Shown here piece after piece: positions 8,653 through 17,395 of a stretch of 48,654 nt of DNA (position 1 is its first letter; every line of letters starts with the position of its first letter). The notes under the pieces are model-generated. The model saw only the letters and a list, made by a program, of their open reading frames with translations. It ran no database searches and was not told where the DNA came from. Origin of the DNA: a bacterium (GTDB lineage: Bacteria > Fibrobacterota > Chitinivibrionia > Chitinivibrionales > Chitinivibrionaceae); contig JAIFMU010000092.1 of NCBI GenBank assembly GCA_020048285.1, positions 1-48,654 of the forward strand. Reading direction: 5' to 3'. The position numbers were made by a program, and so were the translations under genes.

Positions 8653-9908
8653 GATCTCTGCTCCCTGATTCAGGTACCGGTATCTCTACCGTAAATTCAG
8701 TGCCTTTTCCCTTTTGGGACCACGAAATATAGATTCTGCCGTGGTGATACTCTTCAACAATACGTCTCGCCAAGGTAAGCCCCAATCCCCATCCCCGTTT
8801 CTTCGTGCTGAATCCGGGGTTGAACACGGCGTGACGGTTGTCCCAAGTAATCCCTTTTCCGCTGTCTCGATGGGTAATCCTCACAATTTGATCCACTTCG
8901 ATATAGCGAGCGGTAACTTTTATCTCGCCAATTGGCTTGTCGATCGCATCGAGTGAATTCTTAAAAAGATTTTCCAAAACCCAACTGAAAAGATCGCTGT
9001 TGATTTGCATCGGCGGAAGTGGTTCAAATTCTGTGACAATTGTTACTTTTTTCCCCAGCGTCGGCAATCGCTTACCAAAATAGGTAAAGTGTTCATCGAG
9101 AAGATCTTGCAGACTCATAAGCGACTTCACCGGCTTCGAACCGATCTGGCTGAACCGATTTGTCACTTTGCGCAATCGTTCCACGTCGCGGGACATATCG
9201 CGGGTTACAGTGGCAACTTTTTCGCGGAAGTTTCAGATAATCGATCCAACCGACAAGCGATGTTAGAGGAGTTCCCAATTGGTGAGCGGTTTCTTTCATA
9301 AGTCCCACCCACAAATTGCCTCGTTCGGTGCGACGAATCGAATTGAGTACGTAGTAAAAGGCAAAGATGAAAAAGAGCACGAATCCAATTTCAAAGTAAG
9401 GTTGTTGACGCAAACCGCTTATGAAATTACTGTCGTCGTAATACAACACGCCCATCCGCGTACGCGCTTCGCCGTACACTGGTTTTGGAGGATACTTCTT
9501 TTCCATTTCAGCCATGCGCAGTTTTAGTGCTTGCAACGCTTTGAAACTCGTATCATCCTCGGAAATTTCGCGCTTCCAGAAGAGATGGCCCGTGTGAATA
9601 TTTTTCCAAATTTGTGGGCGACCAAGCATGTCGGTGATAATAATTGGCATGTCAAAATCCTGCAAGAGCTGGCGAAGAATCAGCTCTTCGGCAAGCCCAC
9701 CCATCTTGTTGAAAAGCGCTTCGGAAATGAGGTTCGCATAGGTTTCTGTAGTGGCGCTTGAATAGGACTGAAGCCGTTTCATGATCGAATTGTTGTACAC
9801 TCCATACGCAAATAACGTGAGAAATGCCCCGACGATAATCACATAACGCATCGTTTCGCGATTCAGCTTGCTGAAAAAATCATATATCACTCGGCGATCA
9901 CGTCCCAT
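8609..9908 (-). pseudogene. Sensor histidine kinase gene split by a frame change
   Basis: Two overlapping frames together make one membrane histidine kinase. The 5' part (from 9908) encodes TM1 (about 18-40), an extracytoplasmic sensor of about 125 residues, TM2 (about 165-185) and an H-box reading ETAHQLGTPL, an H-box form common in FCB-group kinases. The reading frame then leaves the kinase sequence near 9215-9232. Kinase homology resumes in another frame (from about 9229 to 8609) with the end of HisKA, an ENLFKN N box, DSGKGI, FNPGFSTKK and GWGLGL boxes. The end runs 44 bases into the PorX-like gene. It is the presumed partner of that regulator. The ATG at 9908 is preferred to a GTG nine bases upstream. 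Either a real mutation or a sequencing indel; I cannot tell which. Confidence 0.8.
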
Positions 9909-9932
9909 TAGCTCCACCTTTCGGATAGAAAA

Positions 9933-9950
9933 GGGAGCCCAAAGACTCCC
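9933..9950 (-). terminator. Terminator between serS and the kinase gene
   Basis: On the minus strand a short GC stem (gggag / ctccc, with a small inner extension) is followed by TTTTCT. It lies 28 bases past the serS stop and before the kinase start, so serS probably forms its own transcript. Confidence 0.55.
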
Positions 9951-9977
9951 CTAAAAATTGAATCAAATCACCTACGA

Positions 9978-11249
9978 CTACGCCGTAATCTCTTCGAGTC
10001 CACCCATGTACTGACGAAGAACTTCGGGAACAATCACGGTTCCTCGATCGGTCTGATAGTTTTCCAGAATCGCCACGAGAATGCGCGCCGTTGCCAAGCC
10101 AGAACCGTTGAGCGTATGTACAAACTGCGGTTTATCGCCACCGTTTGGACGATAACGAATGTTCATACGGCGAGATTGGAATGCTTCAAAATTTGACACC
10201 GAAGATACTTCGAGCCATTTTTCTTCCGCCGGCGCCCACACTTCGAGATCGTAACATTTTGCCGCCGAGAACGACAAATCTGCATCACAGAGTGAGAGCA
10301 CGCGATAGGGAAGATTCAGCGCCTGAAGAATGCGTTCGGCATCTTCGCGAAGAAGTTCCAATTCGGCGTACGAGTCTTCTGCACGGACGAATTTCACCAT
10401 TTCAACTTTATCGAACTGGTGAACGCGAAGGAAACCCTTAGTGTCTTTTCCGTATGAACCGGCTTCGCGACGGAAACAGGCTGAATAAGCACAATACTTA
10501 ATAGGAAGATCAGACTCGCCAAAGAGTTCGTCGCGGTGAAGATTTGTCACCGGAACTTCAGCGGTGGGAATCGCATAGAGTTCATCTTCGTTCGAATAGT
10601 ACATCTGATCCTGAGATTTTGGAAGTTGACCGGTTCCGTATGCCGATGCGGCGTTTACGAAATAGGGGGGCTGAATTTCGTAGAATCCGTTGCTGATATG
10701 CGTGTCGAGGAAAAATTGAATCAGCGCACGGTTGAGACGCGCTCCTGCTCCGGTAAGAACAGGGAAACCAGAACCGGCGATTTTTGCTCCCCGTGGGAAA
10801 TCGAACAGTTTCAGCGTATCGTTCAGTTCGAGGTGATCCAAGGGTTTGAATGAAAATGTTTTCGGTTCTCCCCAACTCGAATGAACCACGTTGTCAGCGG
10901 CAGATGTACCGTGAGGAACCGTGTCGTGAGGAATATTCGGCACTTTCGCAAGAAGTTCCTGCTGAATATTTTCGATTTCCGTAAGAGCGTGATCCAGTTC
11001 TTTTGCTTTAGCGGAGATACTCTGAGTAGCTTCGATGATTTCCGATGCGTCTTCACCAGTTTTTTTGCGGCGAGCTACTTCCGCGGAATTTTCATTGCGT
11101 TGTTTTTTCAGAAGTTCCACTTCGGTGAGAATAGCACGACGTTTTACGTCCGCATCGAGAATGCCATCAATATCAGCCTGATCGCCTTTTGCGGTACAGA
11201 CGGCTTTTACTTTTTCACTGTTTTCACGGACAAATTTAAGATCAAGCAT
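9978..11249 (-). CDS. serS: Seryl-tRNA synthetase
   Basis: Class II aminoacyl-tRNA synthetase that charges tRNA-Ser (and tRNA-Sec) with serine in the cytoplasm. Length 423 is normal. Order: N-terminal tRNA-binding coiled-coil arm (about 1-105, beginning MLDLKFVRENSEKV), then the catalytic core with motif 2 around FRREAGSYGKDTKGFLRVHQF (broken here for length) and motif 3 with GSGLATARILVAILENYQ. A GGGAG ribosome site precedes the ATG. It appears intact and monocistronic, with a terminator downstream and a 193-base spacer upstream. Confidence 0.97.
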   Translation of the reverse strand: MLDLKFVRENSEKVKAVCTAKGDQADIDGILDADVKRRAILTEVELLKKQRNENSAEVARRKKTGEDASEIIEATQSISAKAKELDHALTEIENIQQELLAKVPNIPHDTVPHGTSAADNVVHSSWGEPKTFSFKPLDHLELNDTLKLFDFPRGAKIAGSGFPVLTGAGARLNRALIQFFLDTHISNGFYEIQPPYFVNAASAYGTGQLPKSQDQMYYSNEDELYAIPTAEVPVTNLHRDELFGESDLPIKYCAYSACFRREAGSYGKDTKGFLRVHQFDKVEMVKFVRAEDSYAELELLREDAERILQALNLPYRVLSLCDADLSFSAAKCYDLEVWAPAEEKWLEVSSVSNFEAFQSRRMNIRYRPNGGDKPQFVHTLNGSGLATARILVAILENYQTDRGTVIVPEVLRQYMGGLEEITA

Positions 11250-11442
11250 GAACGCTCCCAGATCGAGTCACATTGTTATACTTCGGGAAAATATGTTCTG
11301 CCGGATTTGCGGAGTATTTTGGGGATGCTGTCAGATAAAAATCGACAGTGTTACTCAGAAGAGTGATGTGCGGAAACTCTGCTGAACAATCATACGCGTG
11401 TAAGTTCCCATGGTTCATTCTGATTAGTTCTAGAAAACTCTT

Positions 11443-13659
11443 CTAGAAATCATGTCCCACGGAGAAATGAAACAGAGAAGAAGCGGGGATGTGATATTCG
11501 CGAAATGATCCGCGTACGAGCCGCGACCAGGAGAGGCGAATCGGGCCTACCGGTGTGACTAATGCGCCTTCAAGTTCGAGCCCTAGTGGTGCCGTGTCCA
11601 AAAAATCTGCAGCCGCGGTAGTAAAGGAGAAGTGAGGCAAATCGTCCCAACTCTTTCCCCAATCAGCATAGAGCGAGAGCCAAATTTCCGGTTTGGGAAT
11701 GCGGAATTTCAATGCCCCGTTTATCACAAGCAACTGGTCGCCGGGAATGGCATTCTGTTTCACTCCCGCAAACGGAACCGACCGAAACACATTGGTGCTG
11801 TTCATGGTGTTTGAAGTTCGGGCCCCGCCGAGATAGTACTTATTCACCGCCGGAAGTGGCTGATCGGCCCAACTGAACCACGCGCCCGGTTGAAAGAGAA
11901 TTTTGCGATGATAATTGAGCCGAATGATCGAATTAGTCTGACCGAATAGCGTCAGAAAATCACGGGTCGAAGCTGCATCGGTGGAAGCTCCGGCGAACCA
12001 GACTTGATGGCGACTACCCTTGCGCGGAAAGGGAGACCGATCGTATGTGTCGATGAGAAGCGATGTGTAAAGACTCGTAATTTGGTCTTCGCCAAGTCCT
12101 CTAAAAGGGGCTTCGCGGGATTGGCTAAGTGAGTAATTTTCATGAGAAAATCCACCGGAAAGGCGCATCGAGTGAAAGAGATTGATTCCCAACGAGGCAT
12201 CGACAGAGAGTTTTTTAAGATGGATTTCGCGATAATCGATAAACTCTTTTGCTTCGATCTTTTCGACGGTGCGATTCACGATCTGTTCCGCCGATGTAAA
12301 CAATGAGAGGTTGTAGTTTGCCCCTCCCCGATTGGTCAGCGGCGTGAATCCTTGCACGAGTGCGCCGTATTTCTGTCGTTTCACCCCGTACTGAAGATAG
12401 AGTTCCGCCGTGGCAGCGCGACCGAAAAAGTTCATAAATCCCGGTCGAAGGAAAAATTCAACCGCGTGATAATCATCGGCGCGAACACCGATATCCGTGG
12501 CCCAGTAGGGACGTTCAGCCACGTTTATGGTTAGCGAATCATCGTCAATAGTGAGATGGACGTTTTTAAACAGTTCTGTACCGTAAAGGTAAGAGACTAC
12601 GTTTTTAATCCGTTCTCTGGAAAGCGTATCCCCCGGTTCTACAGAAGCAATCTGCAAAATATACCCTGCTCGAGTCTGTTCATTTCCTTTCACTGCCACC
12701 GTGCGAATCACCGGATCGGGAAGCGTGAACTGTTGTGGCACGCGTTTGCCGCGATAGTTCAGTGAATCAAAAATCTCTTTCGCCGCCCAGTACCCTTCGG
12801 CATAGATTACTCGCGCTGAATCAAAATCAGTGTTACTTATCGAATTGAGAGGTGGATTGATCAAGATATTCGCGCGTTGGCGATTGCGTTTATTGCGTTC
12901 GGCGATATTGATCCCCGCCACCTGTAAAAGCATATTGATCGGGCTATTGAGTTGATCTTTCTTGAACAGCGGCGACGTGACATCGGACGCGATCACGAAA
13001 TCGGAATCGTTGATCAAGGAATCGATAATGGGAATGTTAGCCACCAATCCCCCATCGACAAGAAGCATTCCGTCTTTTCCCACCGGAGAAAAAGCCACGG
13101 GAATCGCTGATGAAGCCTTGACCGCTTCGAGTAGATCGCCTTTTGAGAAGACGATCGTTTGCCCTGAAACCAAATCCGTGGTGACAATCCTAAGGGGAAT
13201 GGGAAGCGAATCGAAATTGTTTTTTGCCGCCGCTGTAATGGGCAGGAGAATCGGCGAAAGGGTGGAATAGATCATCTGTCCTTTGAGGACCTGCGTGTTA
13301 TAGAGCGGCACTTCACCCTTTTGAAATCGCAACGATGCTACGCCGAGAGGAAGTTTTTCTTTATTGGAAATCGGCATGGTGTAGCGAGGTGCTTCGTTTG
13401 ATGTAAACTGTGAAAAGTCCGTTGTGGAAAGTAACTCTTCTAACATTTCCCCGCTGTAGCCCGCGCTATACAGAGCTCCGATCAGCGCACCGAAACTGGT
13501 ACCGATCACAAGATCAGGCTTGATCCCCGATTCATCCATCGCTTGAAGAACACCAATATGAGCGATTCCACGCGCCCCACCACCGCTCAACACGAGAACT
13601 GTCCGCTTCGCTTGAATCGGCATAAGAACTAAAAGGAGAAAGAGTAAAATTTTCTTCAA
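11443..13659 (-). CDS. PlpD-like patatin phospholipase fused to POTRA and Omp85 barrel
   Basis: Exported lipase carried by its own outer-membrane barrel, the type Vd autotransporter layout (PlpD family). Signal peptide 1-17; patatin domain about 20-300 with the oxyanion loop GGGARG (26-31), nucleophile Ser55 in GTSFG and catalytic Asp202 in DGG; one POTRA-like domain about 320-385; C-terminal Omp85/surface-antigen barrel about 390-738 ending in Phe, as barrel proteins often do. All catalytic residues are intact. The start is a TTG, with AGGA six bases upstream, which gives a complete signal peptide. It is transcribed alone. The barrel may release or merely anchor the lipase; substrate unknown. 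Confidence 0.9.
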   Translation of the reverse strand: MKKILLFLLLVLMPIQAKRTVLVLSGGGARGIAHIGVLQAMDESGIKPDLVIGTSFGALIGALYSAGYSGEMLEELLSTTDFSQFTSNEAPRYTMPISNKEKLPLGVASLRFQKGEVPLYNTQVLKGQMIYSTLSPILLPITAAAKNNFDSLPIPLRIVTTDLVSGQTIVFSKGDLLEAVKASSAIPVAFSPVGKDGMLLVDGGLVANIPIIDSLINDSDFVIASDVTSPLFKKDQLNSPINMLLQVAGINIAERNKRNRQRANILINPPLNSISNTDFDSARVIYAEGYWAAKEIFDSLNYRGKRVPQQFTLPDPVIRTVAVKGNEQTRAGYILQIASVEPGDTLSRERIKNVVSYLYGTELFKNVHLTIDDDSLTINVAERPYWATDIGVRADDYHAVEFFLRPGFMNFFGRAATAELYLQYGVKRQKYGALVQGFTPLTNRGGANYNLSLFTSAEQIVNRTVEKIEAKEFIDYREIHLKKLSVDASLGINLFHSMRLSGGFSHENYSLSQSREAPFRGLGEDQITSLYTSLLIDTYDRSPFPRKGSRHQVWFAGASTDAASTRDFLTLFGQTNSIIRLNYHRKILFQPGAWFSWADQPLPAVNKYYLGGARTSNTMNSTNVFRSVPFAGVKQNAIPGDQLLVINGALKFRIPKPEIWLSLYADWGKSWDDLPHFSFTTAAADFLDTAPLGLELEGALVTPVGPIRLSWSRLVRGSFREYHIPASSLFHFSVGHDF

Positions 13660-13790
13660 GTGATTCCTCGTGCTGTTGCGACCGCACCTCTAAAATAGTT
13701 TGAAACCATCGCTTACTGCCACAGAGAGTAGAAAACACCCTTGCCGAGCCGTTTCAGAAATGGTAGAGTAGTACACTTCAAAGGGGATTC

Positions 13791-15326
13791 ATGCTCAAAA
13801 AGGTCATCACTACTCTCGCGTTGGTGTCGTTCGCTCAAGCTCAAATTTGTTCCACCGTTCCCGAATCCCTGAGCGATGCGGAATATCTACTTCGTACACA
13901 AGAGATTGATTCTACTTGTTTCGAACAGTTTAGAGAACTGATTTTAAACCCCGTCGATCCTCGGCGCGAAGGATGGAAACGCCTTGGCGACCTTTTCGCA
14001 GAACAGGATGGCCTTCGATTCCCATCTGTCCACGAACTGGCGAACCTTCCCGAATCAACAACTCTTGACACACTGCTTGCCCGCTACCCTCACATTGAAC
14101 AGTTCGCACCATTCATAACATTTGAGTCTTCAGATCGAAACTCGCCAATTCACGGCGTGGCAGACTTGAAAATCAGCGGAATGGTCAGCGATCATCAACC
14201 GCGAACCACCGGTCGCGGAGCTTTTACCGTTCAGCGCACCGGCTCGTTTGGAGAATTGGCCATAGAAGACCAAAACGGTGAAATACGGCTTTCGTCGCGG
14301 GAGTTCACGGGCCGATTTCCTGCACAAAATCTAGAACTGTCGGTGGGAAATTTCCAAACGCCCAAACGTTCGCTCTTGTGGGGATCATTCGACAACAGAA
14401 CAAGTACCAGCGACGAGGCGATTCTATTCGGAACCGGCCGCAATTGGAATGGCGTCTCCGCCTCATTTGCTCAGAAGAATTTGGCATTTCGATCTTTTGC
14501 ACACCGATCACTGGACGAATCTGTACAGGCTATTTCAGCGGAGTATAAATATGGGCGATTCGCCCCGGAACTAACAATACTTCGGGCAGTTCGATCCGAC
14601 ACGGGGTGGATTGCATCGGTTGCAGTTCGGGATAGCGCCGACAGATTTCGTGTGGAATCCAATTTCGAAAGGGATGGAGGAATAGCTCTGGCACTCACCG
14701 CAAACCGATTCGATGGCAAAAGTCGCGGATCACTAGAACTGTGGCACTGTTCCGATCACTACCAACCGGAATTTTCATCGCGAGTTCAGCAGACAATGCG
14801 CCGCTATGATTCTAGCGGGGCAATCACGGGAATAACCTCTCGGTGGATTCAACGCGGCGTCTTGGTTCGAGGAGAAACGAAGATCAGCGGAGAACTGGTT
14901 CCAGCAGGAGGTCGCACCGATGTTTCCACCACAATTGCACTCCCTCGGCTGATCGAAAGTTCAATCCGCAATCGCCTATTCTACCAAAAGTCAGGTTCTG
15001 ACGAGGTGACATTTTATGAAAACCGATTCCGGTTACAGCCAAAAGTGAACCGTTTGTCATTTCCCGTCGCTCAGGAAAATCGATTCGACCACAACGGCTG
15101 GAATCGTTCATCTCTCATAGCCGGAGTAGCACTTTTCCACACTGTAATCAAGCCGGAAACGGAATTTCGATTGAAATGGTATCGCGATCAAGCGGTTCAA
15201 CCGGAGTGGCGAATATCATGTACTCACCGTTTTTTCACCCGCGGAAGTAGCGCATTTTCGCTCACCGTTCCAGTAACCGAACCAGAAAGGATTGTTCTCT
15301 ATGGCCGCGCGACACTCATATTTTAA
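13791..15326 (+). CDS. Hypothetical outer-membrane beta-barrel protein
   Basis: Not recognised at family level. A signal peptide (1-17, ending AQA) precedes an N-terminal helical section (about 20-105) in which the ELANLPESTTLDTLLARYP stretch loosely resembles helix-hairpin-helix motifs of ComEA-like proteins. From about 120 to the end, short alternating strands of polar and aromatic residues suggest a beta-barrel, ending in LIF like many outer-membrane proteins. AAGGGG sits seven bases before the ATG. The following lipoprotein gene overlaps its end, so both are probably made together. It is a plausible barrel-plus-lipoprotein envelope pair, with unknown role. Confidence 0.65.
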   Translation: MLKKVITTLALVSFAQAQICSTVPESLSDAEYLLRTQEIDSTCFEQFRELILNPVDPRREGWKRLGDLFAEQDGLRFPSVHELANLPESTTLDTLLARYPHIEQFAPFITFESSDRNSPIHGVADLKISGMVSDHQPRTTGRGAFTVQRTGSFGELAIEDQNGEIRLSSREFTGRFPAQNLELSVGNFQTPKRSLLWGSFDNRTSTSDEAILFGTGRNWNGVSASFAQKNLAFRSFAHRSLDESVQAISAEYKYGRFAPELTILRAVRSDTGWIASVAVRDSADRFRVESNFERDGGIALALTANRFDGKSRGSLELWHCSDHYQPEFSSRVQQTMRRYDSSGAITGITSRWIQRGVLVRGETKISGELVPAGGRTDVSTTIALPRLIESSIRNRLFYQKSGSDEVTFYENRFRLQPKVNRLSFPVAQENRFDHNGWNRSSLIAGVALFHTVIKPETEFRLKWYRDQAVQPEWRISCTHRFFTRGSSAFSLTVPVTEPERIVLYGRATLIF

Positions 15327-15882
15327 TCTCATATTTCTGATTTTTACCAGTTGTTCCCTAAACACGGAGCTCGAACAACAACCCCTAACATTGACTGCCT
15401 GTTCCGGATCACTGGCGGGAACGGTGATTCTCAGTTCTGGTGATTCGGCGGCGATAGTGACTACAACTTCGGACACGGCGATCATTTCGCAATCACTAGC
15501 AGTGAAGGGAATTTCTCAATTGGTGCCGATTTCGCAGTTGGTCGATTCGGTCATCGTCAACAGAACAAAAAACGCAGTAGTCACACAGATTCGCCATGGC
15601 GATTCTCGACTGACCGTCATTGCCACAAGCGATAGCGGGTCAGTCGATTCGCTTGCCCTAGAACGATCGCCTTCGCTTGTGGTAGTCACCGGTGAAGCCG
15701 TCGCTCACATCTCTGCGCCGCTCTTTTTCTCATTTGTAGAGCGAGAAATAATCGTAACGGGATCGCCAACGAGTGATTCGATCGCGCCATTTACCGCATT
15801 TTGTCTCGAACAACAAGTTGCGTTGATCATGGCAGATCAAGAGGATATCGTGCGCCACTCATCGGGATATCAGTGGAAATAA
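15301..15882 (+). CDS. Hypothetical lipoprotein coupled to the upstream barrel gene
   Basis: Small predicted lipoprotein of about 193 residues. The N-terminus is short, charged and then hydrophobic, ending in a lipobox (FTSC), so it should be lipid-anchored. The body is rich in Ser, Thr and Val with strand-like alternation and no recognised motif. Its start lies inside the last 26 bases of the barrel gene (an ATG three codons upstream at 15292 is also possible), implying translational coupling. A long perfect palindrome follows the gene. It may be a partner of the barrel, by position only. Confidence 0.6.
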   Translation: MAARHSYFNLIFLIFTSCSLNTELEQQPLTLTACSGSLAGTVILSSGDSAAIVTTTSDTAIISQSLAVKGISQLVPISQLVDSVIVNRTKNAVVTQIRHGDSRLTVIATSDSGSVDSLALERSPSLVVVTGEAVAHISAPLFFSFVEREIIVTGSPTSDSIAPFTAFCLEQQVALIMADQEDIVRHSSGYQWK

Positions 15883-15903
15883 TCATCTAAACAGGCCAAA
15901 TAA

Positions 15904-15941
15904 GAAACGACCGAACTCTTACGTAAGAGTTCGGTCGTTTC
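15904..15941. terminator. Perfect 38-base palindrome between convergent genes
   Basis: The two 19-base arms are exact reverse complements with no spacer (gaaacgaccgaactcttac and its complement). It lies between the stop codons of the plus-strand lipoprotein gene and the minus-strand AraC-type gene. A bidirectional terminator is the simplest reading, although no clear T-run follows on either strand. A protein-binding palindrome is the alternative. Confidence 0.6.
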
Positions 15942-15965
15942 AATCTAAATGGTATAGTTCAACTG

Positions 15966-17309
15966 CTAATGCACACCGTAGGCTTGGCGGAACTGATAGG
16001 GAGCGACTCCCGTGATTCGCCGAAATGCCACTTCCATAACACTGACACTTTTGAATCCACAATCTGAAGCAATGGCAATTTCACTAGCGTTTGAGGAAAC
16101 GAGTCGCTCTTTCACAATTTCAATCCGCTGAGATTCAACATAGGCATCAAATGGTACTCCCGTTACCGCTTTCATTTCGCGGTGAATGAGTCGCACTGTA
16201 GAGTTTAGTTTTGCCGCCAGATATGCCGCTGAAAGATCGTGATTGGCAATATGCTCTTCGATCAGAACGATGAGATCTGAGCCCGGTTCGTTGAGCGATC
16301 GCGCGGTTCGTTTCGGCGACCGAATCAGCACTACAAGAAGAGCTGAAACAAACAGTCCCACCACAAACCAAATCAAAAATGATCGAACGGGAAAAACCGG
16401 CTTCACCGATGTGGGAAGTTCGCTTTTTACAAAAAGAGGGAACAAGATCGGCGTGTATTTCAAGTGAAGATCGCCCGGAACAAACGAGACCGGTTCGCCG
16501 GAATCATCGAGACGTGGAACGATCACGTTCACTCCCAGCGAATCGGGAACGGTTCCGCCAATAAGAAAATCGGGAACAACTACTGTTCCGTAAAAACGAT
16601 TGTTTTTCAGATCGATCTGTTTTTTCAAATGAATCGGCGTGCCCGTTCGAGAAATGGTGAACATCGAACTGTCCTGCTTTTCCGCCGACGTGATCAACTG
16701 CGCCTCTTCGCCCATGGGAACAGACAAAATCACGCTATTGCTCCCGGGGAACGGCGAACGACTCAGTCGCGGATCGAGAATAATCGTGACCGGTTGAAGC
16801 GACGAAGAGTTCACCATACCCGTGACCGGAACGGAAAACCGCACCACAATGCCCTTTGGTTCATAGGTCACGGAGATCGAATCGCCGGTGGTACTGCTCG
16901 AAGGGTAGAGTGGCATGCGGGTCGTAGGAATTGGTTCGGGAAGGAAAAAGAGACGCGGCGCATTGACGATTTGAATCGTATCGTCCTGCCGATGAACTGC
17001 TGCTATCAGATTCGCTCCGAAAAAGTATTGATTCCCAAACTCTTCAAGGGGAAGAATCATGCGGTACGGAGCTGTGCGAACCGTACCGATGTTTTTCCGG
17101 CGAACCGTACCGGTTTTCGATCGAAACTCCATCGAAAAAACCACACTGTCTGCCGGTTTTTGACTCGTAACTGCCACTGTGCAGATCGGCGTAGAGATCA
17201 CCGATCCCGAAACCGGAGAAATAGTCACGGTGTTCTTTGCATAAATAAAAGTGGATGCAAAGAGTAGTAGAGACAAAATGAGTTGAATCTGAACTGTTTT
17301 TTTATTCAA
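15966..17309 (-). CDS. Membrane-anchored AraC-family transcription regulator
   Basis: One-component regulator that spans the membrane. With the start I prefer (TTG at 17309) it has a signal-anchor/signal peptide (about 1-25), a large Ser/Thr/Pro-rich, strand-rich extracytoplasmic region (about 26-305), one TM helix (about 311-329) and a cytoplasmic AraC-type double helix-turn-helix (about 345-447), including the family pattern IA..CGFKSVSVMEVAFRRITG.(A)PYQFR. This layout would let an external signal reach DNA directly. An in-frame TTG at 17384 would add 25 poorly fitting residues and no ATG exists, so the exact start is uncertain. It is divergent from the PorV-like barrel gene with under 100 bases between them, making that gene a likely target. 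Confidence 0.85.
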   Translation of the reverse strand: MNKKTVQIQLILSLLLFASTFIYAKNTVTISPVSGSVISTPICTVAVTSQKPADSVVFSMEFRSKTGTVRRKNIGTVRTAPYRMILPLEEFGNQYFFGANLIAAVHRQDDTIQIVNAPRLFFLPEPIPTTRMPLYPSSSTTGDSISVTYEPKGIVVRFSVPVTGMVNSSSLQPVTIILDPRLSRSPFPGSNSVILSVPMGEEAQLITSAEKQDSSMFTISRTGTPIHLKKQIDLKNNRFYGTVVVPDFLIGGTVPDSLGVNVIVPRLDDSGEPVSFVPGDLHLKYTPILFPLFVKSELPTSVKPVFPVRSFLIWFVVGLFVSALLVVLIRSPKRTARSLNEPGSDLIVLIEEHIANHDLSAAYLAAKLNSTVRLIHREMKAVTGVPFDAYVESQRIEIVKERLVSSNASEIAIASDCGFKSVSVMEVAFRRITGVAPYQFRQAYGVH

Positions 17310-17395
17310 AATAGCCCCGGAAGTGTTCTGGTTCCACAGTTTATATTTAATTTGTTGATAGAAATATATGATCTGCAATAACAACGGGAAGAACT

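Noticed and set aside
11429-11448. Terminator built from TTCTAGAA repeats after the patatin gene
   Set aside because: The stem overlaps the stop codon, is AT-rich and lacks a T-run, so stability is doubtful.
16464-17267. Plus-strand reading frame of 267 codons
   Set aside because: It is the reverse-strand shadow of the AraC-type gene. Its product is Arg/His/Asn-rich with no domain.
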